Assembly (NCBI RefSeq): GCF_030811595.1 | Contig: NZ_JAUSRB010000002.1 | Location: 7,626,001-7,690,000, forward strand | Length of the DNA: 64,000 nt | Source of the DNA: Streptosporangium brasiliense | GTDB taxonomy: Bacteria > Actinomycetota > Actinomycetes > Streptosporangiales > Streptosporangiaceae | Direction of reading: 5' to 3' | Shown here: in pieces, positions 1-8,178 of the stretch | Position numbering within the stretch: position 1 is the stretch's first letter | Layout of the letters: the number at the start of each line of letters is the position of its first letter | Translations under genes and position numbers: made by a program | The notes under the pieces: generated by a model | Seen by the model: the letters and a program-made list of their open reading frames with translations, nothing else | Databases searched by the model: none | Told to the model about the DNA's origin: nothing

Positions 1-355
1 AGAGCCGTTCGGCGGTGACGTCCTTGAGCAGGAATCCGCTGGCCCCGGCGCGGAGCGCGTCGTAGACGTATTCGTCCAGGTCGAAGGTCGTCAGGATGAG
101 GATGCGCGGACCGGCGGCCGCGGAGCCGGCGAGCCGCCTGGTGGCCTCGATGCCGTCCATGCCCGGCATGCGGACGTCCATGAGGACGACGTCGGGGGAC
201 AGCTCGTGGCAGATCCGCACCGCCTCGGCCCCGTCGGAGGCGGTGCCGACGACGGTGAAGTCCGGCTGGGTGCCGAGCAGTTCGGCGAATCCGGTGCGGA
301 CCACCGGATGGTCGTCGGTGACGACGATCCGGACCATCGGGGACCGAGCGCTCAT
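1..355 (-). CDS. Response regulator, NarL/LuxR type (C-terminus beyond the window)
   Basis: This is the cytoplasmic receiver of a two-component system. The visible 118 residues form a receiver domain: an acidic pair (VTDDHPVVR), the phosphoacceptor Asp in DVVLMDVRMPGMDG, a Thr in LILTTFD, and the conserved Lys in GFLLKD. The LuxR-type DNA-binding domain expected in this family lies outside the window. The start chosen (355) overlaps the kinase stop as ATGA, so the two are probably translated together. A second ATG at 337, before VRIVVTDDHP, is also possible. It likely controls the divergent ABC exporter; that is inferred from position only. Confidence 0.9.
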   Translation of the reverse strand, partial: MSARSPMVRIVVTDDHPVVRTGFAELLGTQPDFTVVGTASDGAEAVRICHELSPDVVLMDVRMPGMDGIEATRRLAGSAAAGPRILILTTFDLDEYVYDALRAGASGFLLKDVTAERL

Positions 356-1671
356 CCGGCCGCCTCGGCCCTTCCCCGCAGGCGGGCCTCGACGAGGAAG
401 CCGCCGCCGGCGGCGGGGCCGGTGCGCAGCTCGCCGCCGACGGCCACGGCGCGCTCTCGCATGCCGGACAGGCCGTGACCGCCGGCGGGCGCCGGCGTGG
501 ACGGGCCGGGTCCGTTGTCGCGGACGGACAGCCGCAGGGCGTCGTCGGTGTAGTGCAGCTCCACGTCGACGGCGGCGCCCGGCGCGTGCCGCCGGGCGTT
601 GGTGAGAGCTTCCTGGACGATGCGGTAGGCGGCGAGCTCGACACCGGGGTCGAGCACGACCGGCGCGCCGTGGAGGATGAGGCGGACGCCCGTCCCCGAC
701 GCGTCCCGTGACTCGTCGAGCAGCTCGTTGAGCTCCCCCAGGCGCAGGCCCGGCTGGGGCTGCCGGTCGGCCGCGTCCGCCGCCGCGTCCTCGCGCAGCA
801 CGCCGAGCAGCCGCCGCATCTCGGTCAGCGCCGCCCGGGCGGTGTCGCCTATGGCGGACAGCCGGTCCGCACCGGCGGCCGGCATCCCGGGCACGGCCAG
901 CCGGGCCGTCTCCGCCTGCACCGCGACCATGGAGATGTGGTGGGCGACGACGTCGTGCAGTTCGCGGGCGATGCGGGCGCGCTCGCCGCGCGCGGTGTGC
1001 TCCAGCAGGGTGTCGGCGATGACCTGCCGGGCGGCTGTGTTCTCCAGGGCCTCGCCGTGCGCGCGCCGGGCGATCCCGGCCAGGGCCGCCGCCGGCGCCA
1101 GAGAGGCCAGCAGCAGGGTGAGGACCCCCACCTCGCCGCCTGCCGGGCCGGCCAGTGCCAGCAGCGGGAACGGCGCGGCGAGAAGTACGGCCGGCAGCCA
1201 CGGTCCGCCGCGGCCGATCCGGTACCCGGCGATCAGCTGCGCCCCCAGGCCCGCCACGGTCAGCGTCTGGAAGGCCGTGAGGGACAGCACGACCGACGCC
1301 GAGACGGCCACGGCGGCCGCGGCCGGCTGCCCCCACAGCAGCGCGATCGGCAGCGTGGTGGCCAGGCCGAGCAGGCCGAACACCACGAGATACAGCGCGG
1401 TGCCGGTGTTACCGGCCGGAGGCGTGCTCCCGAGGTGCACGATCGTCTCGCTCACCGGCCGGCTCACGGTGTGTCCGAACGGATGCGCCGCCGGTGTGCC
1501 CCGGGCGTGCGCGATCGACTCGGCCAGCGCGAGCAGCGCCGGCAGCACGCCGGCCACGACGGGCGCGTGCGGAGCCGCGGCGATCCGCCGCCATCCGGTG
1601 GCCCATCCGCCGAGCCGGTCGTCCGCTGAGTTCACAGAGGCCATTGTCCCGGCTGTCCGGCGTTCCGGCAT
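352..1671 (-). CDS. Sensor histidine kinase (HisKA_3, NarL partner type)
   Basis: A 439-residue membrane kinase that should phosphorylate the overlapping response regulator. The first half has several hydrophobic membrane segments (about residues 35-205). A HisKA_3 dimerisation box follows with the phosphoacceptor His in ARELHDVVAHHISMVAVQ (about 240). A HATPase_c domain with VRDNGPG and a glycine-rich GGHGLSGMRERAVAVGG box lies near the C-terminus. The start at 1671 abuts a palindrome; an internal ATG at 1644 (MASVNSADD) would leave more room for a leader. It is divergent from an ABC exporter, an arrangement typical of envelope-stress or antimicrobial-sensing modules. The ligand is unknown. 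Confidence 0.9.
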   Translation of the reverse strand: MPERRTAGTMASVNSADDRLGGWATGWRRIAAAPHAPVVAGVLPALLALAESIAHARGTPAAHPFGHTVSRPVSETIVHLGSTPPAGNTGTALYLVVFGLLGLATTLPIALLWGQPAAAAVAVSASVVLSLTAFQTLTVAGLGAQLIAGYRIGRGGPWLPAVLLAAPFPLLALAGPAGGEVGVLTLLLASLAPAAALAGIARRAHGEALENTAARQVIADTLLEHTARGERARIARELHDVVAHHISMVAVQAETARLAVPGMPAAGADRLSAIGDTARAALTEMRRLLGVLREDAAADAADRQPQPGLRLGELNELLDESRDASGTGVRLILHGAPVVLDPGVELAAYRIVQEALTNARRHAPGAAVDVELHYTDDALRLSVRDNGPGPSTPAPAGGHGLSGMRERAVAVGGELRTGPAAGGGFLVEARLRGRAEAAG

Positions 1672-1685
1672 CCCTCACGTGAGGG
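1672..1685. promoter_or_regulatory. 14-bp perfect palindrome in the divergent kinase/exporter promoter
   Basis: CCCTCAC/GTGAGGG is perfectly self-complementary and lies in the 99-bp gap between the sensor kinase and the exporter ATPase. It touches the annotated kinase start. NarL/LuxR-type response regulators bind such dyads, so it is a candidate operator for the adjacent regulator. This is inference from position and symmetry. Confidence 0.4.
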
Positions 1686-1770
1686 ACGGGACGTCCCCCA
1701 CGCCAGCGACGGCGAAGATGGCTCGATGGCGGGACGACCGCGCCCTCGCCCGCTGCCTAATCTTCCTGGC

Positions 1771-2703
1771 ATGCAAGCAACCATCGAAGTCGCCGGGCTG
1801 CGCAAGCGCTTCGGCCAGACCACGGCCCTGGACGGGATGTCCTTCACCGTGACGCCGGGGCAGGTCACCGGCTTCGTCGGCCCCAACGGCGCGGGGAAGT
1901 CCACCACCATGCGGGTGATCCTGGGCCTGGACGCGGCCGACGAGGGCAGCGCGCTGGTCGGCGGCCTGCCGTACCGGAGCCTGCGCCGGCCGCTGCGCCA
2001 TGTCGGGGCGCTGCTGGACGCCGCCGCGCTGCAGCCGAGCCGTACCGCCCGCAACCACCTGCTGTGGCTGGCCCACTCCCAGGGCCTGGGCGCGAAGCGG
2101 GTCGACGAGGTGATCGAGCGGGTCGGCCTGGGTCCGGTGGCCCGGCGCAGGGCGGGCGGCTACTCCCTGGGCATGCGGCAGCGGCTCGGGATCGCCGCGG
2201 CGCTGCTCGGCGACCCGCCGGTGCTCATGCTCGACGAGCCGACCAACGGCCTGGACCCCGAGGGCATCGTGTGGATGCGCGGTCTCCTGCGGTCGCTGGC
2301 CGCCGAGGGGCGCGCCGTCCTGGTCTCCAGCCACCTGATGAGCGAACTGCAGGACACCGCCGGTCATCTCGTGGTGGTGGGGCGGGGACGGGTCGTCGCG
2401 GACACGGGCGTGGCCGAGCTGATCGCGACCGCGTCCCGCGGCCGGGTCACGCTGCGGACCTCGGCGCGGTCGGAGGCGATGGCGGTGCTGGCGCGTGCCG
2501 GCGCCACCGTGGCCGTCAACGGCCGGGACACGCTCACCGTCTCCGGGCCGGCGGCCGAGCGCATCGTGGCGCTGCTCGGCCAGAACGCGGTGCCGTTCTC
2601 CGAGGTGGCGGCCCATCGCGCGACGCTGGAGGAGGCCTACATGGAGCTGACCCGGGACGCGGTGGAGTTCCGCGCCGCCGCGGAGCAGGAGACTGCACGA
2701 TGA
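1771..2703 (+). CDS. ABC exporter ATP-binding protein
   Basis: A 310-residue ATPase that should energise the two downstream permeases. It shows Walker A (GPNGAGKST), the signature YSLGMRQRLG, Walker B with VLMLDEPTNGLDPEG, and an H-loop in VLVSSHLM. This is the DrrA/CcmA-like class used for drug or peptide export and self-protection. The start at 1771 (MQATIEVAGLRKRFG) is preferred over an upstream in-frame ATG at 1726, which adds a Pro/Arg-rich stretch unlike the family. The stop overlaps the next start as ATGA, so the three genes form one operon. The substrate cannot be read from the sequence. Confidence 0.92.
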   Translation: MQATIEVAGLRKRFGQTTALDGMSFTVTPGQVTGFVGPNGAGKSTTMRVILGLDAADEGSALVGGLPYRSLRRPLRHVGALLDAAALQPSRTARNHLLWLAHSQGLGAKRVDEVIERVGLGPVARRRAGGYSLGMRQRLGIAAALLGDPPVLMLDEPTNGLDPEGIVWMRGLLRSLAAEGRAVLVSSHLMSELQDTAGHLVVVGRGRVVADTGVAELIATASRGRVTLRTSARSEAMAVLARAGATVAVNGRDTLTVSGPAAERIVALLGQNAVPFSEVAAHRATLEEAYMELTRDAVEFRAAAEQETAR

Positions 2704-4277
2704 CCGCCGGCACCACCACCCCCTACCGCTCGGACCTGCGGGCCGGGCGCGACGGCATGGCGCAGCTGGTGCGCGCGGAGTGGACCAAGTTCCGGACGGT
2801 CCGCGGCTGGGTGCTCGGCATGGTGGCCGCGGCGCTGGTCACCGTGCTGCTCGGGCTGCTCACCGCCTCGGGCAGCCACACGTCCTGCAGCAAGGGTCCG
2901 GTCGAGGTCGCCTGCCCCACTCCCCCGCTGGGACCGGACGGCCAGGCGGTGAGCGACAAGTTCTACTTCGTGCACCGGCAGTTGGAGGGGGACGGCGGCA
3001 TCACCGTCCGCGTGACCTCCATGACCGGCCAGATCCGGCTGGCCGACCTCACGCCGGGGGTCAGGAGAGTCGTCCCCGGGGTCGTGCCGTGGGCGAAGGC
3101 CGGGGTCATCATCAAGGAGAGCACCCGGCAGGGCTCCCCGTACGCGGCGGTGATGGTCACCGGCGAGCACGGGGTGCGGATGCAGCACAACTACGTCCAC
3201 GACACGGCGGGACGCCCGGGCGGCGTCTCGGCGCGGTCCCCGCGCTGGCTGCGGCTGGTCCGCTCCGGTGACACGTTCACCGGCTACGAATCGGCCGACG
3301 GCAGGCGGTGGACCAGGGTCGGCACGGTCCGCCTGGCCGGTCTGCCCTCCACGGTGCGCATCGGGCTGTTCACCGCCTCCCCCGGGGACCTGACGGTGAC
3401 CCAGGGCGACTTCGGCGGGACCATCGCGGCAGCGCGCTTCGCCGAGGCCACCGCCGTCTTCGACCAGGTCGGCCTGGAGGGCCGGACATCCGGCGGCGCG
3501 TGGAGCCGCGACGACATCGGAGTCACCACCGAGCTCGACGGATCGTCCCACCATCCGGGCGGGTCCGAGCAGTCCGGCGGCAGGTTCACCGTGACCGGGG
3601 TCGGCGACATAGGGCCGGACGAGGAGGGCCGGAGCATCGAGAACACCCTCTCCGGCGCGCTGGCCGGGCTGATCGTCGTGATCGTCGTGGCGGTGCTGTT
3701 CATCACCGCCGAGTACCGGCGGGGCCTGATCCGCACCACCCTGCTCGCCGGCCCCCGGCGCGGCCGGACGCTGGCGGCCAAGGCCGTCGTGGTCGCCGCG
3801 GTGACCTTCGTCGCCGGGCTGGCCGCCGCCGCGGCGTCGGTCGCGATCGGCACACGGATCCTGCGCGCCAACGGCAACTACGTCCTTCCGGTGAGCGCGC
3901 TCACCGAGGTGCGTGTGGTGGCCGGTTTCGCGGCGCTGCTCGCCGTCGCCGCCGTCTTCGCCCTCGCCCTCGGCGCCCTGTTCCGGCGCAGCGCCCCGGC
4001 GGTCACCGCCGCCATCGCGATGATCGTGCTGCCCCACATCCTCGCGACCGCCTCCGTGCTGCCCACGGGCGTGGCGCAGTGGCTGCTGCGGCTCACCCCG
4101 GCCGCCGGATTCGCGATCCAGCAGAGCATTCCCGAGTACTCGCACGTGCTCGGCAACTACGTGCCGCAGGCCGGCTACTACCCGCTGGCGCCGTGGGCCG
4201 GTCTCGCCGTGCTCTGCGGCTACGCCGCGCTCGCCCTCGGCCTGGCCGTCTTCCGGTTCCGCCGGAGGGACGCATGA
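2700..4277 (+). CDS. ABC exporter permease with a large extracytoplasmic beta-sandwich-like insert
   Basis: A 525-residue membrane protein. It begins like ABC-2-type permeases (LVRAEWTKFRTVRGWVLG) with a first membrane segment at about residues 36-56. Some 250 mostly soluble residues follow before the remaining hydrophobic segments (from about 320). The insert has WAKAGVIIKEST, VRMQHNY, WLRLVRSGDTFTGYESADG and VRIGLFTASPG, which resemble DUF1349/concanavalin-like domains. It should face outside, between TM1 and TM2. The C-terminal half keeps the family pattern, including EYRRGLIRTTLLAGPRRGR. ATGA overlaps on both sides couple it to the ATPase and to the second permease. The insert may sense or bind an external ligand; that is inference. 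Confidence 0.85.
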   Translation: MTAGTTTPYRSDLRAGRDGMAQLVRAEWTKFRTVRGWVLGMVAAALVTVLLGLLTASGSHTSCSKGPVEVACPTPPLGPDGQAVSDKFYFVHRQLEGDGGITVRVTSMTGQIRLADLTPGVRRVVPGVVPWAKAGVIIKESTRQGSPYAAVMVTGEHGVRMQHNYVHDTAGRPGGVSARSPRWLRLVRSGDTFTGYESADGRRWTRVGTVRLAGLPSTVRIGLFTASPGDLTVTQGDFGGTIAAARFAEATAVFDQVGLEGRTSGGAWSRDDIGVTTELDGSSHHPGGSEQSGGRFTVTGVGDIGPDEEGRSIENTLSGALAGLIVVIVVAVLFITAEYRRGLIRTTLLAGPRRGRTLAAKAVVVAAVTFVAGLAAAAASVAIGTRILRANGNYVLPVSALTEVRVVAGFAALLAVAAVFALALGALFRRSAPAVTAAIAMIVLPHILATASVLPTGVAQWLLRLTPAAGFAIQQSIPEYSHVLGNYVPQAGYYPLAPWAGLAVLCGYAALALGLAVFRFRRRDA

Positions 4278-5050
4278 GACAACAACTGCACGCGGAGTGG
4301 ACGAAACTACGTACCGTGCCGGGCACCGGCTGGCTGCTGCTCGCCCTCATCGCGCTGACCACGGCGGCGAGCGCGGCGGCGGCGGCCACCGCGTCCTGCC
4401 CGCCGGCGGGATGCGGCTACGACGCCCCCAAACTGAGCCTCATCGGGGTCCAGCTGGGCCAGGCGGCCGTCGCCGTCCTGGCCGTGCTGGCGGTCAGCGG
4501 CGAGTACGGCACCGGCATGATCCGCACCACCCTGGCGGCGATGCCGCGCCGGACCACCGTCCTGGCCGCCAAGGCGGCCGTCCTCACCGGCCTGACGACG
4601 GCCGCGGGGACCGTCGCCGTGCTCGGGTCCGTGCTGACCGGCCGGCTCATCCTGCCCGGCAACGGCTTCACCGCCGCGCACGGCCAGCCACCGCTGTCCC
4701 TGGCCGACGGGCCGACGCTCCGCGCGGCCGCCGGTTCGGTGCTCTACCTCGCGCTGATCGCCCTGTTCAGCCTCGGCGTCGCCACCGTCGTGCGGGACTC
4801 GGCAACGGCCATCGGGACCGTGTTCGGCCTGCTCTACGTCCTCTCGGTGCTCCCCTTCATGATCTCCGACCCGGACTGGCAGCTGCTCCTGTGGCGGATC
4901 TCGCCGATGAACGCGGGACTCGCCATCCAGGCGACCACCGGTCTGTCCGATCTGCCCCTCAGCCCGTGGGCGGGCCTCGGCGTGCTCGCCGCCTGGACCG
5001 CCGCGGCGCTGCTGGGCGGCGGGGTGCTGCTACGGCTGCGCGACGCGTGA
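4274..5050 (+). CDS. ABC exporter permease, short form
   Basis: A 258-residue membrane permease, third gene of the exporter operon, starting inside the previous stop (ATGA). It opens with the same amphipathic pattern as its neighbour (LHAEWTKLRTVPGTGW) and has GEYGTGMIRTTLAAMPRR, the conserved cytoplasmic loop of this permease class. About six hydrophobic segments are visible. It lacks the extracytoplasmic insert of the upstream permease, so the pair probably forms an asymmetric heterodimer with one plain and one decorated half. A strong hairpin follows 15 bp after the stop and probably ends the operon transcript. Confidence 0.88.
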   Translation: MRQQLHAEWTKLRTVPGTGWLLLALIALTTAASAAAAATASCPPAGCGYDAPKLSLIGVQLGQAAVAVLAVLAVSGEYGTGMIRTTLAAMPRRTTVLAAKAAVLTGLTTAAGTVAVLGSVLTGRLILPGNGFTAAHGQPPLSLADGPTLRAAAGSVLYLALIALFSLGVATVVRDSATAIGTVFGLLYVLSVLPFMISDPDWQLLLWRISPMNAGLAIQATTGLSDLPLSPWAGLGVLAAWTAAALLGGGVLLRLRDA

Positions 5051-5065
5051 GCGGCGCCTCCCCGG

Positions 5066-5094
5066 CGGCGCCCGGCCGATCCGGCCGGGCGCCG
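5066..5094 (+). terminator. Intrinsic-type hairpin after the ABC exporter operon
   Basis: A 13-bp perfect inverted repeat (CGGCGCCCGGCCG and its complement) with a 3-nt loop, starting 15 bp after the last permease stop. It has no T-tract, as is common in high-GC actinomycetes. Confidence 0.7.
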
Positions 5095-5212
5095 TGGAGC
5101 GCGAGGGCGCCGGCGCGGCGTCGAAGTCGGAGGTGATCGCCCCTTCCTCGGCAAGATCGAAACATGTATGTTTGTCCGGTCATCGAAAGAAAGTTTCACC
5201 AATGGAGGAACA

Positions 5213-5626
5213 TTGGGCAAGAAGCTTCAGATGCTGGCACTACCGATCGCGGCCGTCACGCTGGCCACCCTGGCGAGCGTTCCCGCCCAGGCGGCCGATG
5301 GCTACAACAGATGCCCTGACGACCACTACTGCCTGTTCTCCGGCCTCGACGGCACGGGCGACATGATCGGGATCCAGAGCGATACGCCGGATCTCGCCGC
5401 ACTCAACATGGCCGGCCGGGCCAAGTCGGACTGGAACCGCACAGATTCCTACATCCACCTTTACTCCGAAGCCGACTACGGCGGCTGCTCGGCCCTGACC
5501 ACCCCCGGCGGGAAGGGCAATTTCTTCACCACCTACCGCGACTTCTTCAATTCTGTCCGGATCGGCGGTCCGAACGGCCCGTCCTGCTACACCTTCTCGG
5601 GTTCGCGGGCCGACTCGCACGGCTGA
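5213..5626 (+). CDS. Secreted small protein, peptidase inhibitor I36-like
   Basis: The protein starts best at TTG 5213, preceded by a GGAGG at 5204-5208, giving 137 residues. An upstream in-frame ATG at 5168 would add an unlikely 15-residue extension. The N-terminus is a clear signal peptide (basic GKK, hydrophobic core, cleavage near PAQAADG). The mature part has paired Cys residues and motifs NRCPDDHYCLFSG, LYSEADYGGCSALTTPGG and NSVRIGG, the pattern of the peptidase inhibitor I36/beta-gamma-crystallin-like family of actinomycetes. Such proteins are exported and may inhibit metalloproteases; no inhibitory site can be proven here. It stands alone after the exporter terminator. Confidence 0.75.
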   Translation: MGKKLQMLALPIAAVTLATLASVPAQAADGYNRCPDDHYCLFSGLDGTGDMIGIQSDTPDLAALNMAGRAKSDWNRTDSYIHLYSEADYGGCSALTTPGGKGNFFTTYRDFFNSVRIGGPNGPSCYTFSGSRADSHG

Positions 5627-5659
5627 CGGAGACCCGCCGGCCACGCCAGCCCCAGACTC

Positions 5660-6031
5660 TCAGACGGCGAACAAGAGGGCGGCACTGATGAGCACGACCA
5701 CGGCGGTGGCGAAATGGATGCCGAAGGCGACCGCCTTGGTGCCGCCGTGGCGCAGGACGATGACGGTGTCGCCGAGCGGGACGAGGGCCACGACCAGCAT
5801 GTACCAGGCCTCGGCGTGGGCGCCCACGAAGGCGAGCAGGGCAAGGCCGAGGACGCCGTAGCTGGAGTCGCGCAGGCCCTTGATGGTCAGATAGGCGGCG
5901 TCCCCGTCCTTCTTGGCGGGGACGCCGTAGCCGGCGGCCGCGGCCCGGGGCACCAGGAAGAACCGGACGCCGATGAAGATGATGAAAAGATTGAGCAGGA
6001 CGGCCAGTCCGTAGGCGATGGCGGTGAGCAT
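5660..6031 (-). CDS. DUF4267-type small membrane protein
   Basis: A 123-residue integral membrane protein with four hydrophobic segments (about residues 5-28, 55-72, 78-93 and 100-122) and the motif YGVPAKKDGDAAYLTIKGLRD between the first two. This layout fits DUF4267 proteins, whose function is unknown. It is divergent from a TetR-family gene across an 88-bp gap holding two copies of a short dyad, the usual arrangement in which the TetR protein represses this gene. Because the TetR gene is broken here, this gene may now be expressed constitutively. Confidence 0.8.
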   Translation of the reverse strand: MLTAIAYGLAVLLNLFIIFIGVRFFLVPRAAAAGYGVPAKKDGDAAYLTIKGLRDSSYGVLGLALLAFVGAHAEAWYMLVVALVPLGDTVIVLRHGGTKAVAFGIHFATAVVVLISAALLFAV

Positions 6032-6047
6032 GATCTTCTCTCTGTGT

Positions 6048-6108
6048 TAGCAGCGCTAGAATCGAGAGCGAAACTAACATAGCTTCGACAGAAGTGCTAG
6101 CGCCGCTA
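6048..6108. promoter_or_regulatory. Two TetR-type operator half-dyads between divergent genes
   Basis: Two copies of TAGC-N3-GCTA occur at 6048-6058 and 6098-6108, exactly 50 bp centre to centre. Both are followed by GA, giving a shared core of TAGCNNCGCTAGA type. One lies near the DUF4267 gene and the other near the TetR remnant, so each could cover one promoter. Repetition and position suggest the binding site of the now-broken TetR protein. Confidence 0.5.
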
Positions 6109-6119
6109 GAGTCAGAGTC

Positions 6120-6505
6120 GTGTCGATCCAGACGCGCCGAGAGCGCGAGCGAGCAGAGCGGGAGCGGTTGACCGTCACGGCCGCGCGGGAGCCGGCCGAC
6201 TCGGAGGGCTGGGACGCGGTGACCACGCGGCGGCTCGCCGAGGAGATCGAATACAGCCAGCCGGTCCTTACCGCCATTTCAAGGGCAAGGACGCCAGTCC
6301 CCAGGCACCGGCCGCGCTGCACGAGGCCTTCGCCGAGCTGCGCGAGACCGTGCGGCCGCTCGCCGGGGGCGACGGTCTGGCGATGCTCATCGAGACCTTC
6401 TGGAGCGGGCCGCACGGGCTCCTCACGCTCATGCGCAGCGGCAGGCTCCGCCCCGAGGTTCACCAGCGCCGGCCGGCGCTCCTGATCAGGCGTTTCTCAA
6501 GCTGA
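6120..6505 (+). pseudogene. TetR-family regulator, frameshifted and internally deleted
   Basis: The GTG start at 6120 reads a typical TetR N-terminus (MSIQTRRERERAERERL, then DAVTTRRLAEEIEYSQPVL). A one-base loss near 6268 throws the frame off. The expected YRHFKGKDA continues in another frame, which then reads to TGA at 6503-6505. In that frame residues such as APAALHEAFAELRETVRPL and GLLTLMRSGRLRPE match a TetR ligand domain, but the middle of the protein (roughly 50 residues) is missing. The DNA-binding helices survive in part, yet a working repressor is very unlikely. Confidence 0.8.
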
Positions 6506-6513
6506 TCCCCGGA

Positions 6514-6545
6514 GGCGGGAGGGCATGGCGGGCGGCCCTCCCGCC
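6514..6545 (+). terminator. Hairpin after the TetR remnant
   Basis: An 11-bp perfect inverted repeat (GGCGGGAGGGC and GCCCTCCCGCC) with a 10-nt loop, just after the end of the TetR reading frame and before the next gene on the same strand. Confidence 0.55.
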
Positions 6546-6599
6546 GTCCTTCAACCCGGCATTGATCTGTCTGCTATCGGCGACGGCCAGGCTGAGGAC

Positions 6600-7613
6600 A
6601 TGACCGGGGGCACTCTGAGGATCGTTTTCACCGCCGAGGATCTCGCCCGTGTCCGGATCGCCTCCAGGGCCGATCCGATGTGGGAGATGGTGATGAGCCT
6701 GTGCCGCCTGCAAGAACGCGGCGGCGGCACGGCGATGACCGGCTGGCGGCGGCGGGTCCGCGACGACCTGGCGTCAGCGGGGCTGCTCCCCCGGGTGCGG
6801 GAGGTGCTCCTCCCGCTGGTCCCGAAGGGAGCCTACTTTCCCGACTTCCTGACACCGATCGAAGCCCAGAGCGGGCTCCAGGCCGGGATCGACGCCCTGG
6901 CCGGCACTCCGCGGGCGCGTGTCCGCGCGGAGCTGGACGTGCTGCGCGGCCACGCCGGCCTGCCCTCCACCTTGGAGGATCTGGCCCGCGGCGACCTATG
7001 CTCGGTCCGCCGCCTCAGCCGCCTGGTGGACGGCTACTGCCGTACGGCCTTCGCCTCCCACCAGCAGATGATGGAGGCCGCCCTCGGCCATGAGCGCGGC
7101 AGCCTGGTCCGCCATCTCGCCGACGACGGCGTGGACACCATGCTCGCGCGGCTGGCTCCGGTGCTGCGCTGGCGGCCCCCCGTCCTGGAGGCCGCCTACC
7201 CCGCGGGAGACCGGGAGATCCGCTTGCACGGACGCGGCCTGACCGTGATCCCCTCCTACTTCTGCCAGATCACCCCCGTCGCCCTGGTCGACCAGCGGCT
7301 CCCTCCCGTCCTGGTCTACCCCGCTCCCCGCCGGCCCCGCCCCGCCCCCGGCCACAAAGATCCCCTGGTCGATCTGCTGGGCGCCACCCGCGCCACCGTC
7401 CTGCACACCATCGCCGCCGACCAGGGCTGCAGCACCAGCGAGCTGGCCCGCCGCATCGGAGCGTCGCTGTCCAACGCCAGCAAACACGCCCAGGTGCTCC
7501 ATCACGCCGGCCTGATCACCAGCACCCGCCACGCCAACCTGGTGCTGCATCAGCTGAGCGATCTGGGCGCCGGCCTCCTCCGCCGCCACCGGGCGCAGCA
7601 CCCGCCCGGCTGA
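6600..7613 (+). CDS. ArsR-like winged-helix regulator with N-terminal DUF5937-type region
   Basis: A 337-residue regulator. Unusually for the ArsR fold, the winged helix is at the C-terminus (about residues 258-320): LLGATRATVLHTIA, TSELARRIGASLSNASKHAQ and VLHHAGLITSTRHANLVLHQ. The long N-terminal part (LRIVFTAEDLARVRIA, PMWEMVMSLCRLQER, VLEAAYPAGDREIRLHGRGL) matches the DUF5937 regulators common in actinomycetes; its ligand is unknown. The start at 6600 was chosen because the N-terminus fits the family, and the 25 in-frame codons upstream look like leader. No metal-binding Cys cluster is visible. A hairpin shared with the convergent gene follows. Confidence 0.8.
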   Translation: MTGGTLRIVFTAEDLARVRIASRADPMWEMVMSLCRLQERGGGTAMTGWRRRVRDDLASAGLLPRVREVLLPLVPKGAYFPDFLTPIEAQSGLQAGIDALAGTPRARVRAELDVLRGHAGLPSTLEDLARGDLCSVRRLSRLVDGYCRTAFASHQQMMEAALGHERGSLVRHLADDGVDTMLARLAPVLRWRPPVLEAAYPAGDREIRLHGRGLTVIPSYFCQITPVALVDQRLPPVLVYPAPRRPRPAPGHKDPLVDLLGATRATVLHTIAADQGCSTSELARRIGASLSNASKHAQVLHHAGLITSTRHANLVLHQLSDLGAGLLRRHRAQHPPG

Positions 7614-7620
7614 CCCGCGG

Positions 7621-7662
7621 GTGAGCCGCGGCCCGGAGCCCAAGCCCCGGCCCGCGGCTCAC
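7621..7662. terminator. Bidirectional terminator between convergent genes
   Basis: An 11-bp perfect inverted repeat (GTGAGCCGCGG and its complement) encloses a 20-nt GC-rich loop. It lies between the regulator ending at 7613 and the secreted-protein gene ending at 7690, so it can serve both strands. Confidence 0.6.
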
Positions 7663-7689
7663 GGGCAGGCGGTCGGCCTCTGGCCTTCC

Positions 7690-8178
7690 TCAGCGCCACG
7701 CCGTGCAGTGCGTGGAGGAGGAGTTCTTCGCCCTGCCACAGGCGCGGAAGACGAGGTTGGGATCGGCGCTGCTGTAGTGGGCGCGGGTGTAGTTGTGCCC
7801 GCCGTCCACGAATGTGAAAGGACCGCACTGGTACCAGCCCTTGCCCTTGTCGTGAGACACGTCGAACCAGAACATGTCTCCGGCCTCGTAGCCGCCGGCC
7901 AGGCGCGCCCACCCGGCCTGCTTGCCTCCGATATAGCCGAAGCGGAGTTCCGCCGCCTTCGTACCGACGCCCAGAGAGACTCTGGTCTCGGTCCAGCTGC
8001 CAGTGGCGCTGGTGGGCCATGGCCAGTCGCCGCAGGTGGCGGCCGCGGTGACCGCGCCGGAGTCGTTGACCGGCGCTTCGACAGGATCGGCGGAGGCAGG
8101 GCCCGACAGCGCGGCTCCCGCGAGGGTGGCGACAGCGGCCACTGTGACGGACCGACGGACTGATGTCGTGCTGACCAT
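7690..8178 (-). CDS. Secreted protein of unknown function
   Basis: A 162-residue exported protein. The N-terminus is a signal peptide (basic VRRS, hydrophobic VTVAAVATLAGAALSG, cleavage near ASADPV). The mature part is rich in aromatic residues and Gly, with four Cys (TCGDWPWP, YQCGPFTF, FRACGRAKN, THCTAWR) probably forming two disulfides. It reads like a small beta-rich extracellular protein (SWTETRVSLGVG, FVDGGHNYTRAHY). I do not recognise the family beyond similar hypothetical secreted proteins of actinomycetes. It is a lone gene convergent with the regulator. Confidence 0.75.
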   Translation of the reverse strand: MVSTTSVRRSVTVAAVATLAGAALSGPASADPVEAPVNDSGAVTAAATCGDWPWPTSATGSWTETRVSLGVGTKAAELRFGYIGGKQAGWARLAGGYEAGDMFWFDVSHDKGKGWYQCGPFTFVDGGHNYTRAHYSSADPNLVFRACGRAKNSSSTHCTAWR

